Below, piece after piece: positions 35,341 through 47,993 of a stretch of 64,000 nucleotides of DNA (within the stretch, counting starts at the first letter, position 1; every line of letters begins with the position of its first letter). The notes under the pieces were generated by a model, which had not been told where the DNA came from, searched no databases, and saw only the letters and a list, made by a program, of their open reading frames with translations. The stretch covers positions 248,001-312,000 of the forward strand of contig JAOTOL010001307.1 in the NCBI GenBank assembly GCA_034440575.1. The letters are read 5' to 3'. A program made the position numbers and the translations under genes. This DNA comes from Imbricaverruca yamaguchii (Eukaryota; Arthropoda; Thecostraca; Neoverrucidae).

Positions 35341-38300
35341 CCGAGTGGTCATCTCGTGCTGCTGGTGGCTCCGCCTTCGGCGGACGACCTCGCAGCGGCG
35401 GAGTGCACTCGGCGCATGAATCTCGGCTCTGGCGGGCGCTCGCCGCGCGTCCTGCCAAGCGGTTAGACTGTAGGTTCATGTGATTGCAGGAGGGTGACGC
35501 ACAACGTCCGGACAATGTGCTACTCTCGGTATAATGTGGAGCGTGTTCTGAACAGGCAATGGTGCTTGTTTCGGGCATGTACACGAGTGACGTAGTCGAG
35601 TGGAGTGGGACAGCTGTGTGTGTCGACTCGGCGTCTATTGGGTGGACTGGGACACCAGTGGGTGTCGATAAAGCGTCTGTTGGACCATTTGATGAGAAGG
35701 TGTGATAGCAGCAGCATGGTATTTCTGCGGATTGACCCGAGTACTTGCCATGAGGTGCACAAAGTTACCATTTGCCACGTTTGGTTGCTCCTGGTTGAGA
35801 GGTGCTAGATCGTGTCAGAGATGTTCGGTTGCCACCATTCATAATTTATGTTTACGCTCCTTCATCGAGTCAGACAATTACTTTCCTTGGCGATCGGGGA
35901 TGTTGCACGTTGACGGTAAGCTACCGAAAATCGCTTTTGGTACTCAGTTTTTTTTTGGGGGGGCCAGGTTCCATTAAGTATTTTGTGGTTATATAATTAC
36001 ATTGGCATAAAGTAGAGGATACCACACCTTGCAATACTTCAATTTCATGCACGTTCATTCGATGAAGTCGAAGTTATCCATACGTCCATGGCATAGATGA
36101 GGCCCATAAGCGACAGTCGTAGTGTGGACGTATGCTGAGCATGCTCTTGACACAGGACCAGTAAGTTGTTCGTGTTCTGGGATGTTCCCCAGCAAAACCA
36201 CCCCAGCAGTGAGTGGCGATGTCGAGTGTTGCAGTTTGTGTTGGGGGCCCGGTGTCGCAGTACGAGACGAGTCCCTGGTATTTCGGAGTTCGGTAGGAGC
36301 TCGTGTTTCGGAGTGTGGCAGGAGCCTTTGGTGTGATTGGCGGTCGCATTGTCTCAGCAAGGGAAGCGCGATAGGTGTTGTGTCGTGGTGTGAGGCGTGA
36401 ATGGCGTCTCGCCGTGAGGAAAATGTGTGGCGAGTGTCGCAAGGCGAAGCGAGTGCCCAACGATGTCCATAGTCCCAATGTTGTTACTCATTGGTGATGC
36501 GCCAATGCCGTCTAGTCAGCCAGTATTAGTATTTACGGGACTCTTCTGTTTGTTCGGTGTGTGTGATGAGTAGCTGATCAAACAACCTTCAATGCGCCAC
36601 CTCGCCAAATGCGTGACAAGTTTTGTTTTCGAATGTTTGGAGCATGTTATATTGTTCCGATCGGCATCGACGGCGGTGTGTGTTCTGTGTTCCGTCGATT
36701 CTCACTGTGGTAGAATACACTGTCGATCATTTTCCCGCGTGTATGAGCTCCTGGAAGACATGCTGGCGCGAGTCGAGCAGAACAGCTGCGTCGTGTTCCA
36801 CGTCCATGTTCGCGTTCTGGCGACTGTTATTCCGGTATCTGTGCGCTCTTCTTGTTCGCCATCTGCCACTTCGACGACACTGACCGACAGCCGACGATGC
36901 GTTTGCAGCGATTTATTCAGGCATCGCCCACACACCTTGGACCCATGACAAAACTAGCAACAGAGACCGCCTACTGTACACAAGCCGACTTACGGTGACT
37001 AGCTAACGCACTCAAACATGACCAAATAATTTAACACCGACAAAAGTATTGGTAGCCTGTCACGAGAGCGCGTACAATATACAGAGTTTGTGACCACGTG
37101 GGATCGCAGACAGGCCTGATCGCAGACCGGCCATCCAGCTGCGCACAGTAGCCGACAAAGTATGACGAGGACAATAATCTAATAGGATGCAGAGAGCGAC
37201 ACCTGGCCAGCACCGGCTGACCGTCCAGGCGGCCGGCATAGGCTGGCAGCCCAGGTCAAGCAGCACGGCCGGCAGCCGAGGTCAGACAGCCCGGCAGGCA
37301 GCTGAGGTCAGACAGCACGGCCGGCAGTCCAGGTCAAGCAGCACGGCCAGCAGTCGAGGTCAGACAGCCCGGCAGGCAGCTGAGGTCAGACAGCACGGCC
37401 GGCAGTCGAGGTCAGACAGACCGGCCGGCAGCCGAGGCCAGACAGCACGGCCGAGGTCAGACAGCCTGGCCGAGGTCACACAGCCCGGCCGGCAGCCGAG
37501 GTCAGACAGCACGGCCGAGGTCGGACAGCCCGGCCGAGGTCAGACAGCCCGACCGGCGCGGACCTCCAGGACACATCCCCGAGCTGCCGGTGGTCGCATC
37601 GCTTCGGCCAGTTCGAGGGAGTTGTCAGAAGCTGGTCAGCATTGCAGGACACGCAGCCTGGCCGGACCGTGTGGAATCACGGCTCCGGTGGATCGGAAGG
37701 GCCGCGCAGCGAGTGTCGCAGCCTGGCGTTCCGGTGACGCGCCGCACCGCGCCGCGTCGGATACGCCGCGCAGCGGGGCGCACCACCGCCGCTTGCGGAC
37801 ATCCGACTCACTCCCGCCCAACATCCGGCCGACGTTTATCGATCAGACGAACGGATGGGACGGTACAGCGTTGTCCGATGTGCTGTCACATGCCCGATGG
37901 ACGCACAAGGAACAGCTGGTGAGCATCCGGCGAATATCCTATGGACGTCCCGCACACCCCAAAGGGACATTCGGCGTGCATCCGTCGGACATCCGCGACA
38001 CCTGTCCCACATCTGGCGGGACGACGTCACACGCCACGAGGCTCTCAGCTGGTCGGTGGAATCCATTTATAATATCATCATCTCCACTATGAAAATAAAT
38101 AATATGGATAAAGCCTAAAGGGCTGTCATTTCAGTGTAGAATCAACAAGTGAAACTAAATGCTCCAATAGCCGTACGCGCGGCGCTGCTACGCTGCGACC
38201 TGACCTCAAATGACTATCAACATAAACTCTTTGGGACGTAGCTTCCGAGACGGTCACGTCTCATACAAACAATGAACCCCTTAATTAAACTACGTACACG

Positions 38301-38990
38301 TATTACATATGTACAAGGTCCGACGTTCACATATTGATCATCCTGCCATTCAGGCGACGGGGCTAGCTGTTTGATAGCTGTATGAAGCTTGTTGTAACAT
38401 CTCGTCACGAAAGAGCAGCGAACACAAACTACGAAGTGTCTCCGAGCGAACAGAGAGGCTGCAGATTGAGTCCTCGTGGAACCAAGCAAGCTGGAATACG
38501 ACGCCAACGCAAGCAGCGTGCAACTATTGAACGAGCCGCAACCAGAAACATTGAATGAAATAAACAATCGCATAAAACGCATAAAAGAGCTGCAATGCGC
38601 CACGTTCCAGATTTCAAGTGAGCGATAGCGAAGCAGAAATGGAACAATGCCGTACCACTGGCAAATCATCACACCTGAAGTGTCCGCCAGCTGAACCAAG
38701 TCGCAGCCACCTTTACATCTGGCCCGTACCTGCACGCATTTTAATATACCAGGTAAATCATACGCGTGCACACATTTGTAAAACAAAGAAAGTGACCACT
38801 GATCGATTGACCTTCATCGAGTTTCAGTTTGAAAGGCCTGGTTAAGCATTTTGTTTAAATGGACTGCGAAACGGCGCTGGTGAGGTAATCACCGCATGCA
38901 AAAGGTACAGAATCCAATCAAGGCTCTGTTTCACCACCATTATTCGGACCGCACGTCCAAGTCCACTTTAGTTTCGTTTCGCAGGTCCAC
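35341..38990. other. Convergent intergenic DNA, left part
   Basis: No gene recognised. The 3' UTR of the transporter probably occupies the first part. Between 37215 and 37560 an irregular repeat of GAGGTCAGACAGCACGGCC and GGCAGCC phrases, units of 25-40 bp, gives an open frame with no family match. Confidence 0.5.
37215..37560. repeat. Irregular 25-40-bp minisatellite
   Basis: At least ten units built from CCGGCAG, CCGAGGTCAGACAG and CACGG or CCCGG. Unit length varies because the CCGGCAG block is sometimes missing. Confidence 0.88.
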
Positions 38991-38999
38991 CTTAAGGCG

Positions 39000-40600
39000 C
39001 AACTAGGTAGATCTCAGTCGGCAACAATCGGTTGCAATCCGAAAAGTTGACTGTTGACCTGTCTGAGCGGCTGCCAAGCAAACCAGGAGGCGGCCGGGGC
39101 GAGTGTCAGTGGACGGTCGGCGGCCGGTGCACGGGCCCGGCGAGCGGACAGAACCGCCGCCGCCGCCGCCGACGACGGCGACGACGGCGACGAGGACGCG
39201 CCGCCGCTGCTGCTGCCGCCCGTGCACATCCATGGAGGGAACCACTGATATGTCCTGTTCCGAAAAGCGGCCGTTCACGCTCCCGCGGCGCGCCTCACGA
39301 CGTCTGCCTGGGACAGCCGGTAAATTACAAACAACACCTATATACTCGTACACACAGCACTCGCTTGATCGGACGATACAAAGTCGTAAGGCAACGAATC
39401 TCGACGGGAATGGTGCAGCTGCGGCCGGGCCGGCCGACCGGCCGACCGAGACAGGTGGTGTGGTCGGGCCCGGTCGGCGCTCAGTCCCGCTCCGGCACAC
39501 AGCCCGACCGGCGTGCAGCTGCACTATCCGCGCCATCGCGACGTTTGAGCTGCCAGAGCCAAATTGGACGGAATTCGAAGGCGAGCGTTCGCGCCGCAAA
39601 CTGGCGCCCCTCTGGGTCTCCATCGGCGTCTCCATCAGCGTCTCCGTCGGCGTCTCCATCAGCGAAAGCGTCCTGTCGAGTGTGCTGAGCCACCGTCCGG
39701 GCGGCGCCTGACTGGGCGCCGCACCACCGCACCACACCGTAAGCTTCTACTGGCGGCGGCCGGGTGGCATCGCGACCACGGCCGCGGCGTATTGCTGAAC
39801 GACGCGCCGCCCGGCCCACTGGCGACACCAGTACGGCACTGGCTCGGGCGCTTAAACCTACCCTCAGTTCGACCGGCACGACGCGCTCCGAGCGCGGCCG
39901 GATCTAACACCGAACAGCGAATGGACTGAATCTACGGCGAGGAACTATCGAGACACCTACGTACTGTCGGAAATAAAGCTACAACTCTTCGTCGCCAGCC
40001 GGCGCCACTGCAGCAGGATCGGCGACGGTCGAGCCGCGCCGCCGCGCGACGGGCTCGGCGACTGGCCACTTGTTCGGAGGCTTCCGCGGCGGACCGCGCC
40101 ACCGCAGCCTCGCAGCTGGCCGACGCACCACGGAACGCCGTCCAACTTCTCCAGACGGGGTCCGCTCTCGGCGCCGCGCCACCGCGGCCTGGGAGCGGGC
40201 GGACTCGCCACAGAACGCTGCCGGAAAAATCTCAAGACGGCACGCGCGAGACACCACGCGGAGTGGCCGGCGCCAGCGTCGCGTCGGCACGGCAGGCGCC
40301 GCAGAAAATACTCCCTTCCGAGGAGGCAAGAGGTTCGCGCGTCACAAGGCTGCTGATATGTGTGTGTGCTTCACTGGGACGGGACGGGACAGGGCGGCGC
40401 GGTGGGCAATGCCAGACTTCCACTTGTTGGCCCCGGCGCCGTGTGAAAGACGAGCCTGTAGGCGGCACGGAGCGAGCGCGGATGGGTTGCCACAAATGGA
40501 CTCGGGCGGGCTCGGGTCTGCGGCCGGCCAGCGGTGCCTGAGGGGCGACGGTGCTGCCATCGTGCGTCGCGCCCGGTAAGTAGATGGAGATTCCTAGACG
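39000..40600. other. CpG-rich block in intergenic DNA
   Basis: Very rich in CG dinucleotides compared with its flanks, with overlapping open frames on both strands that match no family I know. It includes a 12-bp GTCTCCATCnGC repeat (39617-39662). At 40578 CCCG|GTAAGTAG would serve as a strong plus-strand splice donor, so a non-coding or 5' first exon is conceivable. Both neighbouring genes point towards this block, so neither uses it as a conventional promoter. Confidence 0.45.
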
Positions 40601-41514
40601 CACGGCGACGTTTCAATGCGACATTATGTTGTCCACCCTTAGTCTTGGATCCCTGCGAATGGAAATCGGGTGTAAGTGCTGTATGTGTGGGTTGAAATGT
40701 TAATAGTATATGGAAAGCGTTACAGATGGCGAGACAGATAGGTACTCTGCAAATTACTGAAGGAAGTTGCTAGTTAATGCCAGCAGTTCAAACTATAGGT
40801 ACACACATAGCACATTTGTCAAGAGCACACGCATGAATAATGCAAGGCGAGAAATGCAAAACTATATAAATGCCTGCATTTCCCTTCCATCTCTACAAAG
40901 CATATCAAGAACGAACGTTCCCCGAGCATGGTATTTCATGAAACGAAGCTAAACCAGATAGCATGGCAGAAGCCATTCTAGCAGCAGGGTCAGGGGACGG
41001 CACGTCACCTTTCCTGAATGCTGCCACATGTGCACAACACATACATGGCTCAGGGTATCACGAGTAACGAACGAGTGCAGCGGGCATTATCGGTGTTAGA
41101 GCATAACGCTCCGCCAAGATACTGCCCAAGCCACGTTTTCCAGACGACGGGTGTCCCTCCAGGCAGCGGTCTATCGAAATAGCCACCATCGGTGAGTGAA
41201 CCTCACGACGGGACCAGGGACGTAGCCCATGGGCCACCAGGTGGGTCAGTGCAGTGCCCAGTCTGACATGGTGACTGCGGGGGCACCACCATATCAGACT
41301 GGTCTAACATGGTGGCACCACCCACAGCCAACCCCCTGTAACACCTCTGACATGTGGAATTTAACATACAGGGAGGCATTTCGATTTCGAATTGGGTTGA
41401 ATACAAAGCAGCGACAAGTCCACACACACTTGGCTACTTGTGTGCCATTTTCCCCTGCTGACATCTGGGATACCAGCTGAGCCTTGGTCAAGGTGCTGTT
41501 GTCCCCAGGCATCT

Positions 41515-41635
41515 GCATCGCCCGTGATAAAGACGGAAGACCTTTAGCAAAACCAAGGGGTTCCTTATCGCCCCTGATAAAGACGGAAGATATTTAGCCA
41601 AACCAAGGGGTTCCTTGTCGCCCATGATCAAGGCT
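41515..41635. repeat. About 50-bp tandem repeat, 2.4 copies
   Basis: TCGCCCnTGATAAAGACGGA followed by AGCnAAACCAAGGGGTTCCT, present twice and a part. Surrounding DNA from 40600 to 42500 holds nothing else I recognise. Confidence 0.85.
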
Positions 41636-42568
41636 GGATATTTCTCGTAGGCTTAGGGCTTCCAGCTCCTTCCGTTCATACCATATATTCGGATTGAATA
41701 GCGAAAATGACAACATAACATAGGCGCGATACCAAACCAGAGGACTCTGACCCCACCGCCCCCTTCCTTGAACCATCCGGGATTCTCAACTCTTGGGATC
41801 ACTCTAATAAAGGAATATTTAATATTATCTGGGATAAAACTCTGCCAGATATCACTCTAAGCACAACTTATGGCCGCACTGCTGCGTGGTAGACAAATAA
41901 AACTGTGTCTCTTTTTCTATCAACATGAGAGGAGAGATCAAACCGCAGCAACGCTATCCAATCAAAACGCCTGCCTTATCTTGCGCCTAAAGAAGCTTTG
42001 CATGCTATTGAAATGGGACTTATCTCACCCCACCCCATCCAAATGTTGGCTGTGTCCTCTATTAATTTCAACTTGGGAACATGGGACCCGATGTGGTACG
42101 CCTCCAATCCATTTGGGCCTACCAATTGCCTTCATGCATTGCTCCCGGCACATGACTGCCTATACTTAATTGTGCCTCAGGCTGATTGCATGCACCATGT
42201 GATCTCAGAATTTTATACCACTGAAATACACGCCGCTAAAGCCTGGATGGCACAGAAACGGCGCATCAATTTCACATCTTTGGTCCAGCCTACAGCTTAT
42301 GTGTATATTGAGTAAGGACTTCTGAAAAAACGACAACTGAATCCGAGGTTTATTGGAGGTATATTTTGTATTTTTCGACCCATGCAGCCCTGCACGAAAG
42401 CGTCGAGAAGCATGCGACTGATTCCACAACCGGGCCTGTCTGAGCTTCCACAAATGGGTGGGGCGATCCGGACCCGCCCCCGCTAGGTTCGCGCACTACG
42501 CCGCGTTTTTCACAGCTCGACAGCCCCCGTTGAGCGAATCACATCCCACATACTCCGGTCTTGCTTAC

Positions 42569-42747
42569 CGGCGTCGGCCATCTTTGTTTTGGCGTACTCA
42601 ATCCTAATGCCACCCCGGTCCGGGCTGAGAACGAACCCCTGTAGCATTGCCATAGCCAATGCCGCGTGATTCGTGTCCTGATATTCGACGAACGAGACCG
42701 GCGATCCACCTTTGGTGAGCATGCGCAGCCTAGTGAACCCAGGCGGG
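42569..42747 (-). CDS. mec-8: MEC-8-like exon, second half of RRM2
   Basis: Encodes PPGFTRLRMLTKGGSPVSFVE (RNP1 region SPVSFVEY), then an alpha-helix NHAALAMAMLQGF and GGIRIEYAKTKMAD, the last strand of the RRM. Acceptor CCTCACAG precedes 42747. GACGCCG|GTAAGC at 42569 is a strong donor, leaving phase 1. If that donor is not used, the frame reads on for about twenty residues to a stop at 42510, which could be an alternative C-terminus. Confidence 0.88.
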
Positions 42748-43238
42748 CTGTGAGGCAGGAGAGAGGCGTGCGTTAGACAGGTGCGGTGTGCCTGCCACCT
42801 GGTGAGGCCGACGCCAGTTAGTACTTCATGCCCGGTCGATAGGAGTGTCGTGATGCTACAGTGAGAGTACAGAGCGACAAGTACTGACGTCACGCGCGCA
42901 GCCGACTCAATGGCTCGGCGAACTGGCGCCAGCGAAACAGAAGGTAGTACATCCAGTTAGTTGGTGGCCGTCTCAACTGCTGTGCAATAGCAACGCGGCA
43001 AGGATCTATCTACACCACCTACACCGATACGCATTGTGCAGCGGTGTGGCTCCTGAGTTGGTCCGGTGGGTGCCCGAGCTGGCTTTCAGTCTGCTCGATC
43101 CATCGCACGCCTATCATCACACACGCCCCATGGTTAGGCCAGCACATTTATCGGCGAGCGGCAGGGCACCCACGGGCGAGCAGGAGACCACGCCGCTGAC
43201 GCCGTGTGAGCAGTGGCGCGGCCGACGCGCCGGCTTAC

Positions 43239-43408
43239 CTGCCGAATATCTCCTTCAGCTCCTGCTCGGTGACGTTCTGGCCGAGGTTGGCCACGAACAG
43301 GGTGGAGCATGGCGTGTTGCCGGCCACCGACGTGGGCGAGCCGAGCCCGGCGTGCGGCATCAGCGGCAGCGAGCCCACCGTGTTCAAGTTGGAGAGCTGC
43401 AGGTGCGC
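43239..43408 (-). CDS. mec-8: MEC-8-like exon, linker end and first half of RRM2
   Basis: Starts AHLQLSNLNTVGSLPLMPH, a neutral linker, and continues to CSTLFVANLGQNVTEQELKE, with RNP2 being LFVANL. The donor GGCAG|GTAAGC lies at 43239 and splits the RRM at the end of helix 1, leaving phase 2. Acceptor GTCGGCAG precedes 43408, phase 0 in. The RNP2 half and the RNP1 half in the next exon together give a full-length RRM. Confidence 0.9.
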
Positions 43409-43479
43409 CTGCCGACGGCAGCGCCCGGTCACCGCGCCGTCGGTCGCAGTCGCCCACCGTGCACCCCTGCGCCCTGCAC

Positions 43480-43930
43480 GTGCGCAGAGGGTGCACATGC
43501 ACAGAGGGTGCACGTGCACAGAAGGTGCACGTGCGCGGTGTGGTGGACACGCGGCACGGTCGAGTGCAAGGTCGCCGCCATGGCACCACAGCGGCGCTGA
43601 GAACACATGTCACCAGCCTCCAGTGGGGCACCGGTGTCCAGCGGCGCGTTGAGGCGTCCACGCACGCGCTCGCATGTTCGCCAACCCAGCATAATGTCAC
43701 GGACCAACATGGTGACGTACACTGTGAGGCTCCGGCTGACACGTGAGCACTGCATGGTCGGCATACGGGTAGCCAACACATGGGCACTGAAGGAGCGGCA
43801 TACGAATAGGCAACACGTGGACACTGAAGGAGCGGCATATAGGCACATAGGCAACACGTGGACACTGAAGGAGCGGCATACGAATAGGCAACACGTGGAC
43901 ACTGAAGGAGCGGCATGCGAGTAGACAACC
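43480..43930. repeat. Two short minisatellites in a MEC-8-like intron
   Basis: At 43487-43540 an 18-bp unit GAGGGTGCACnTGCACA is present three times. At 43755-43920 a unit near 42 bp (GGCAACACGTGGACACTGAA followed by GGAGCGGCATACGAATA) is present about four times. Confidence 0.88.
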
Positions 43931-44515
43931 TACATGTGTCTCTGATGACGGCTCTGTGCCAATTATGCTCATCTTTCAAACCATACCAGCAACACAGAAG
44001 GTAAATGATACATCGGAGTTATGTCTAACCGGGTAGGAATGGGAAGAGTTATTTTTATTGCTATAAGTATGATATGTAATCTTACTCGCAGAAAAGTCTG
44101 ATAATGTCGTCACATAAGCACGGCCACAGATAACTCTCTCCACCGGGTCACAGCAAAGAAACTGACAAAAAGCATAGGGAAACACAACAGCGGCTGGGGT
44201 GGCTTTTTCGCGCCGATGTACATCGAACTTGACGCAACACAAACCAAGTGAGACGGTGCTGTGCGTGACAAGGCGACAGCCATGCGGGACGGCAGCGCCG
44301 GCGAAGGCGGAGTGGATGCGAGCGTGAAGTGGTCGCCGACGACGGGGTGGCCAGTCGCTCATGAAGGTGGGCGGCTCGGTTTCGGCGTGCACCATCGACC
44401 CGGGACCACCAACGGTCACTGGGTACATATTACGGCCGCCGTGCGGTCAAAATATTGTGAACTGTTGTCAGGTACGAGCAGCGCCGAATCGATCAATACG
44501 GCGCCGGCCGGCCGT
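43931..44515. other. Intron DNA without recognised feature
   Basis: Intron of the minus-strand gene; nothing recognised on either strand. Confidence 0.4.
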
Positions 44516-44534
44516 TGGCACGGCCGGCTGCCCC

Positions 44535-44800
44535 ACCGGGGTGGACACTCATAGTCACCAGGGACGTGCGGCACTCATAGTCACCAGGCACGTGCGGCAC
44601 TCAGTCACCAGGGACGTCCGATACACATAGTCAACAGGGACGTGCGACACTCATAGTCAACAGGGACGTGCGGCACTCATAGTCGCCAGGGACTTCCGGC
44701 ACTCATAGTCACCAGGGACGTCCAACAATGATAGTCACCAGGGACGTGTGGCACTCATAGTCACCAGGAACACCCGACACTCGCGGTCACTGAAATACGC
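44535..44800. repeat. 26-bp minisatellite, about 10 copies
   Basis: Units of CACTCATAGTCACCAGGGAC plus GTGCGG or close variants. It is in the intron between the exons at 47994 and 43408. Confidence 0.92.
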
Positions 44801-44937
44801 GCCATTCATCGTCACGGGTGTGCGCGGCACATCGCATCCCAAATTCATAGATACGTGTGGCCGTGAGGAACAGGACTTCGAGACAACTCGGGTGCTGAAT
44901 TCCAACTGGGTTTGGTGGTATCGACAGCCGTTGAAAT

Positions 44938-45345
44938 CGAGACCGTGACCGTGACCGTGACCGTGACCGTGACCGCGATCATGACAGTGACAGTGACAGT
45001 GACAGTGACAGTGACAGTGACAGTGACAGTGACAGTGACAGTGACAGTGACGGTGACGGTGACGGTGACGGTGACGGTGACGGTGACGGTGACGGTGACG
45101 GTGACGGTGACGGTGACGGTGACGGTGACGGTGACGGTGACGGTGACGGTGACGGTGACGGTGACGGTGACGGTGACGGTGACGGTGACAGTGACAGTGA
45201 CAGTGACAGTGACAGTGACAGTGACAGTGACAGTGACAGTGACAGTGACAGTGACAGTGACAGTGACAGTGACAGTGACCGTCACCGTCACCGTCACCGT
45301 CACCGTCACCGTCGCCGTCACCGTCACCGTCACCGTCACCGAAAT
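44938..45345. repeat. Hexanucleotide array with an inverted right end
   Basis: Blocks in order: GTGACC (44938-44975), GTGACA (44984-45048), GTGACG (45049-45186), GTGACA (45187-45278), then CCGTCA/CACCGT (45279-45340). The last block is the reverse complement of the GTGACG block, so the array contains its own inverted repeat. Both strands are open for more than 160 codons of alternating Val-Thr. Confidence 0.97.
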
Positions 45346-45429
45346 CGAAAAGCGACGTCAGCAGGTTGGGGTAGTGGGACTTTTAAATTGTAGAATTTGT
45401 GGGCAGCGGCATTTTGTGGGCAAGTGATC

Positions 45430-45520
45430 GTTGTGTGGTCATTTGCAGACGAGTGTCTGATGTGTGGTCATTTGCATATTAGTGTCTGATGTGTGGCCAT
45501 TTGCAGACGAGTGTCTGATG
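45430..45520. repeat. About 35-bp tandem repeat
   Basis: GTGGTCATTTGCAGACGAGT and TGTCTGATGT recur two to three times. The DNA from 45520 to 46200 holds only degenerate GTAGCAGTGTTCCTGnnnTGAC copies (45660-45800). Confidence 0.8.
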
Positions 45521-46209
45521 TATGGCATTTTTTTTATACGAGTGTGGATGAGTGTAAACGAGTGTAGACGAGTATGTGATGTAACGACGGTGATCATGCG
45601 ATGATATTGGATATGGAAAGAATTCATTCAGTGCAGTGTTCCCGACACGACAGACCGACATATAGCAGTACTCTTCACCTGACAAACCGATATGTAGCAG
45701 TGTTCCTGAGCTGACAAACCGATATGTAGCAGTGTTCCTGCGTTGACACCCCGACATATAACAATATTTCTAAGCTGACATGTCGATAACTAGCAGTGTT
45801 CTCAGCTGACAAACATGGCATACAACGCGCTGATGGTCAAATATATACCATCCGGCGAGGTTGGGTTGCAGACAAATGTTCTATCACAGCAGTCCGTTGA
45901 CTAATACGCAATTAGTTTTAGTTTTTAATTTCTGTGAGCATGTTCACGTCTTTTCATTGAGTATTATTCGTGTAGTTGTGTTCCACAGCTTAGATGTTTG
46001 GGGTGAAATGTGTATGGTGAATACCGGTGGTGTTCATCAGCCATGTGGCATCTGTGAAACCATTGATTTTTGTATGTATAATCCGAATGCTTTGAAATCT
46101 CCTTCGAGCAACACTTTGCCTCACCATTCCCCGTTCACAAATTATAATCATACCAATGTCGGTTTACAAGTGTGGCTGTCCGAAAATGAATGGCTGGTGA
46201 CAGTCTGAG

Positions 46210-46420
46210 TGTCAATTTGGTATGGGTGTGGGTGGCTGGAGCCGTTATGGGTGTGGGTGGCTGGAGCCGTTATGGGTGTGGGTGGCAGGAGCCGGTATGG
46301 GTGTGGGTGGCAGGAGCCGGTATGGGTGTGGGTGGCAGGAGCCGGCATGGTTGTGGATGGCAGGAGCCGGTATGGGTGTGGATGGCAGGAGCCGGCATGG
46401 GTGTGGGTAGCAAGAGTCAA
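46210..46420. repeat. 24-bp minisatellite, about nine copies
   Basis: Units of TATGGGTGTGGGTGGC plus AGGAGCCGG. The unit is divisible by three and has no stops, so open frames appear on both strands; not genes. Confidence 0.93.
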
Positions 46421-46474
46421 ACTGGATATGAGTGACAAGAGCTCCGATGATTCCTCGGTGACGGAGCATGCCTG

Positions 46475-46790
46475 CCCACGAGAGAACATAACCACTTACC
46501 ACGAGAAAACGTAATCACTTACCACGAGAGAACATAATCACTTACCACGAGAAAACGTATCACTTACCACGAGAAAACGTAATCACTTACCACGAGAGAA
46601 CATAATCACTTACCACGAGAAAACGTAATCACTTACCACGAGAAAACGTATCACTAACGACGAGAAAACGTAATTACAAACCATGAGAAAACGCAATCAC
46701 TAACCATTGGAGAACACAATCACTAACCACGAGAGAACATGATCACTAACCACAAGATAACCAAATCACTAACCGCAAGGAAACTGAATC
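46475..46790 (-). repeat. 23-bp array carrying GTAAGT donors on the minus strand
   Basis: Read on the minus strand, each unit has TCGTGGTAAGTGATTACGTT. Seven copies of GGTAAGTG are intact (plus-strand CACTTACC at 46493, 46515, 46538, 46561, 46584, 46607 and 46630). Copies beyond 46650 have mutated to GTTAGTG. The minus strand is the sense strand of the MEC-8-like gene, and the array lies in one of its introns. No exon with family similarity abuts it. Confidence 0.9.
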
Positions 46791-46999
46791 AACATCAGAC
46801 GAACAAAGCTAACGGCAGTGAGTAGAGTTGGCGGGAAGTCAACAGCGCTAAGTATCACGGTGCCAAGAAAACAGCGTTAACGACCACTGCGCCAATAAAA
46901 CACCTGGTGGGTGGATTTGGCGGTGAGTGTACCGAGCCAATGGTGCGTGGCGCGGTGGACGAACAGGACATATTGTGGAAGAGTCAAAACGCTGTGATG

Positions 47000-47870
47000 G
47001 TGACCAGTGCCGCCTGAGCAGTGACTAACGCCAGCTGAACAGTGACCAATGCCACTTAGCAGCGACCAATGCCGCCTGAGCAGTGACCAATTCCAGCCGA
47101 GCAGTGACCAGTGCCAACTGTCTGTGGTGACCGGAACAGCTGAGGTGACCAAAGCGGTAGTAGTGACCAGTGATAGCTAGAGCTACCTTGGTAGCAAAAG
47201 CTGCGGTAGCAACCGAGGTCAGTGTGGTGATGACGACAATCAGCTGCTGCGGCGACCAGACCCAGTGGTAGTGACCAGGTAGTTCTTGCGGTGACTAGAA
47301 CCACGCTGGTGACCAAATTTGGCTAGTGGCGTGCGTGAGCTGCTGCGGTGACCAGAACTATGGTGGCGACCAAATTGCACTGGTGGCGTGCGTGCGTTGC
47401 AGCGGTGACTAGTCGACTGCCGTGGTGACCAGACCAGGTGACGGCGACAGTGTAGAGGGGAGGGGTGAGTGAGCTGCAGCGGTGACCAGTGGACACGACC
47501 GTGGTGACCAGACCAGGTGACAGCGACAGTGTAGAGGGGAGGGGTGAGTGAGCTGCAGCGGTGACCAGTGGACACGACCGTGGTGACCAGACCAGGTGAC
47601 GGCGACAGTGTAGAGGGGGAGGGGTGAGTGAGCTGCAGCGGTGACCAGTGGACACGGCAGTGGTGACCAGGCCAGGTGACAGCGACAGTGTAGAGGGGGA
47701 GGGGTGAGTGAGCTGCAGCGGTGACCAGTCGACTGCCGTGGTGACCAGACCAGGTGACGGCGACAGTGTGAGGGGAGGGGTGAGTGAGCTGCAGCGGTGA
47801 CCAGTGGACACGACCGTGGTGACCAGACCCAGTGACGGCGACAGCGGTGGCGCGGGCTGCAGCGGCGCGG
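47000..47870. repeat. GTGACCAG-based minisatellites of 21 and about 80 bp
   Basis: From 47000 to 47170 short units of GTGACCAnTGCCnCCTGAGCA. From 47400 to 47850 six units of about 80 bp built from GTGACCAGACCAGGTGAC, GGCGACAGTGTAGAGGGGAG and GAGCTGCAGCG. They lie just downstream, in gene direction, of the exon at 47994. Confidence 0.9.
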
Positions 47871-47993
47871 CCAGTAAGCAGCAGGCGGCGTCAGCGGCCG
47901 GCCGGTGCGGCGTTCAGCGCTCACGTCACTAACATGGGCCGCGACGCGCGCGCCGTCGGTGGTCCGCCGCTCTAGTCAGAGATAGGAACGCAC

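Noticed and set aside
39003..39737. 244-codon minus-strand frame
   Set aside because: GC-rich low-stop DNA with overlapping frames on both strands; no domain recognised.
44845..45427. Val-Thr repeat proteins on both strands
   Set aside because: Translation of a hexanucleotide microsatellite.
46475..46790. CRISPR-like direct repeats
   Set aside because: Units of 23 bp are directly adjacent with no unique spacers, and the DNA is eukaryotic.
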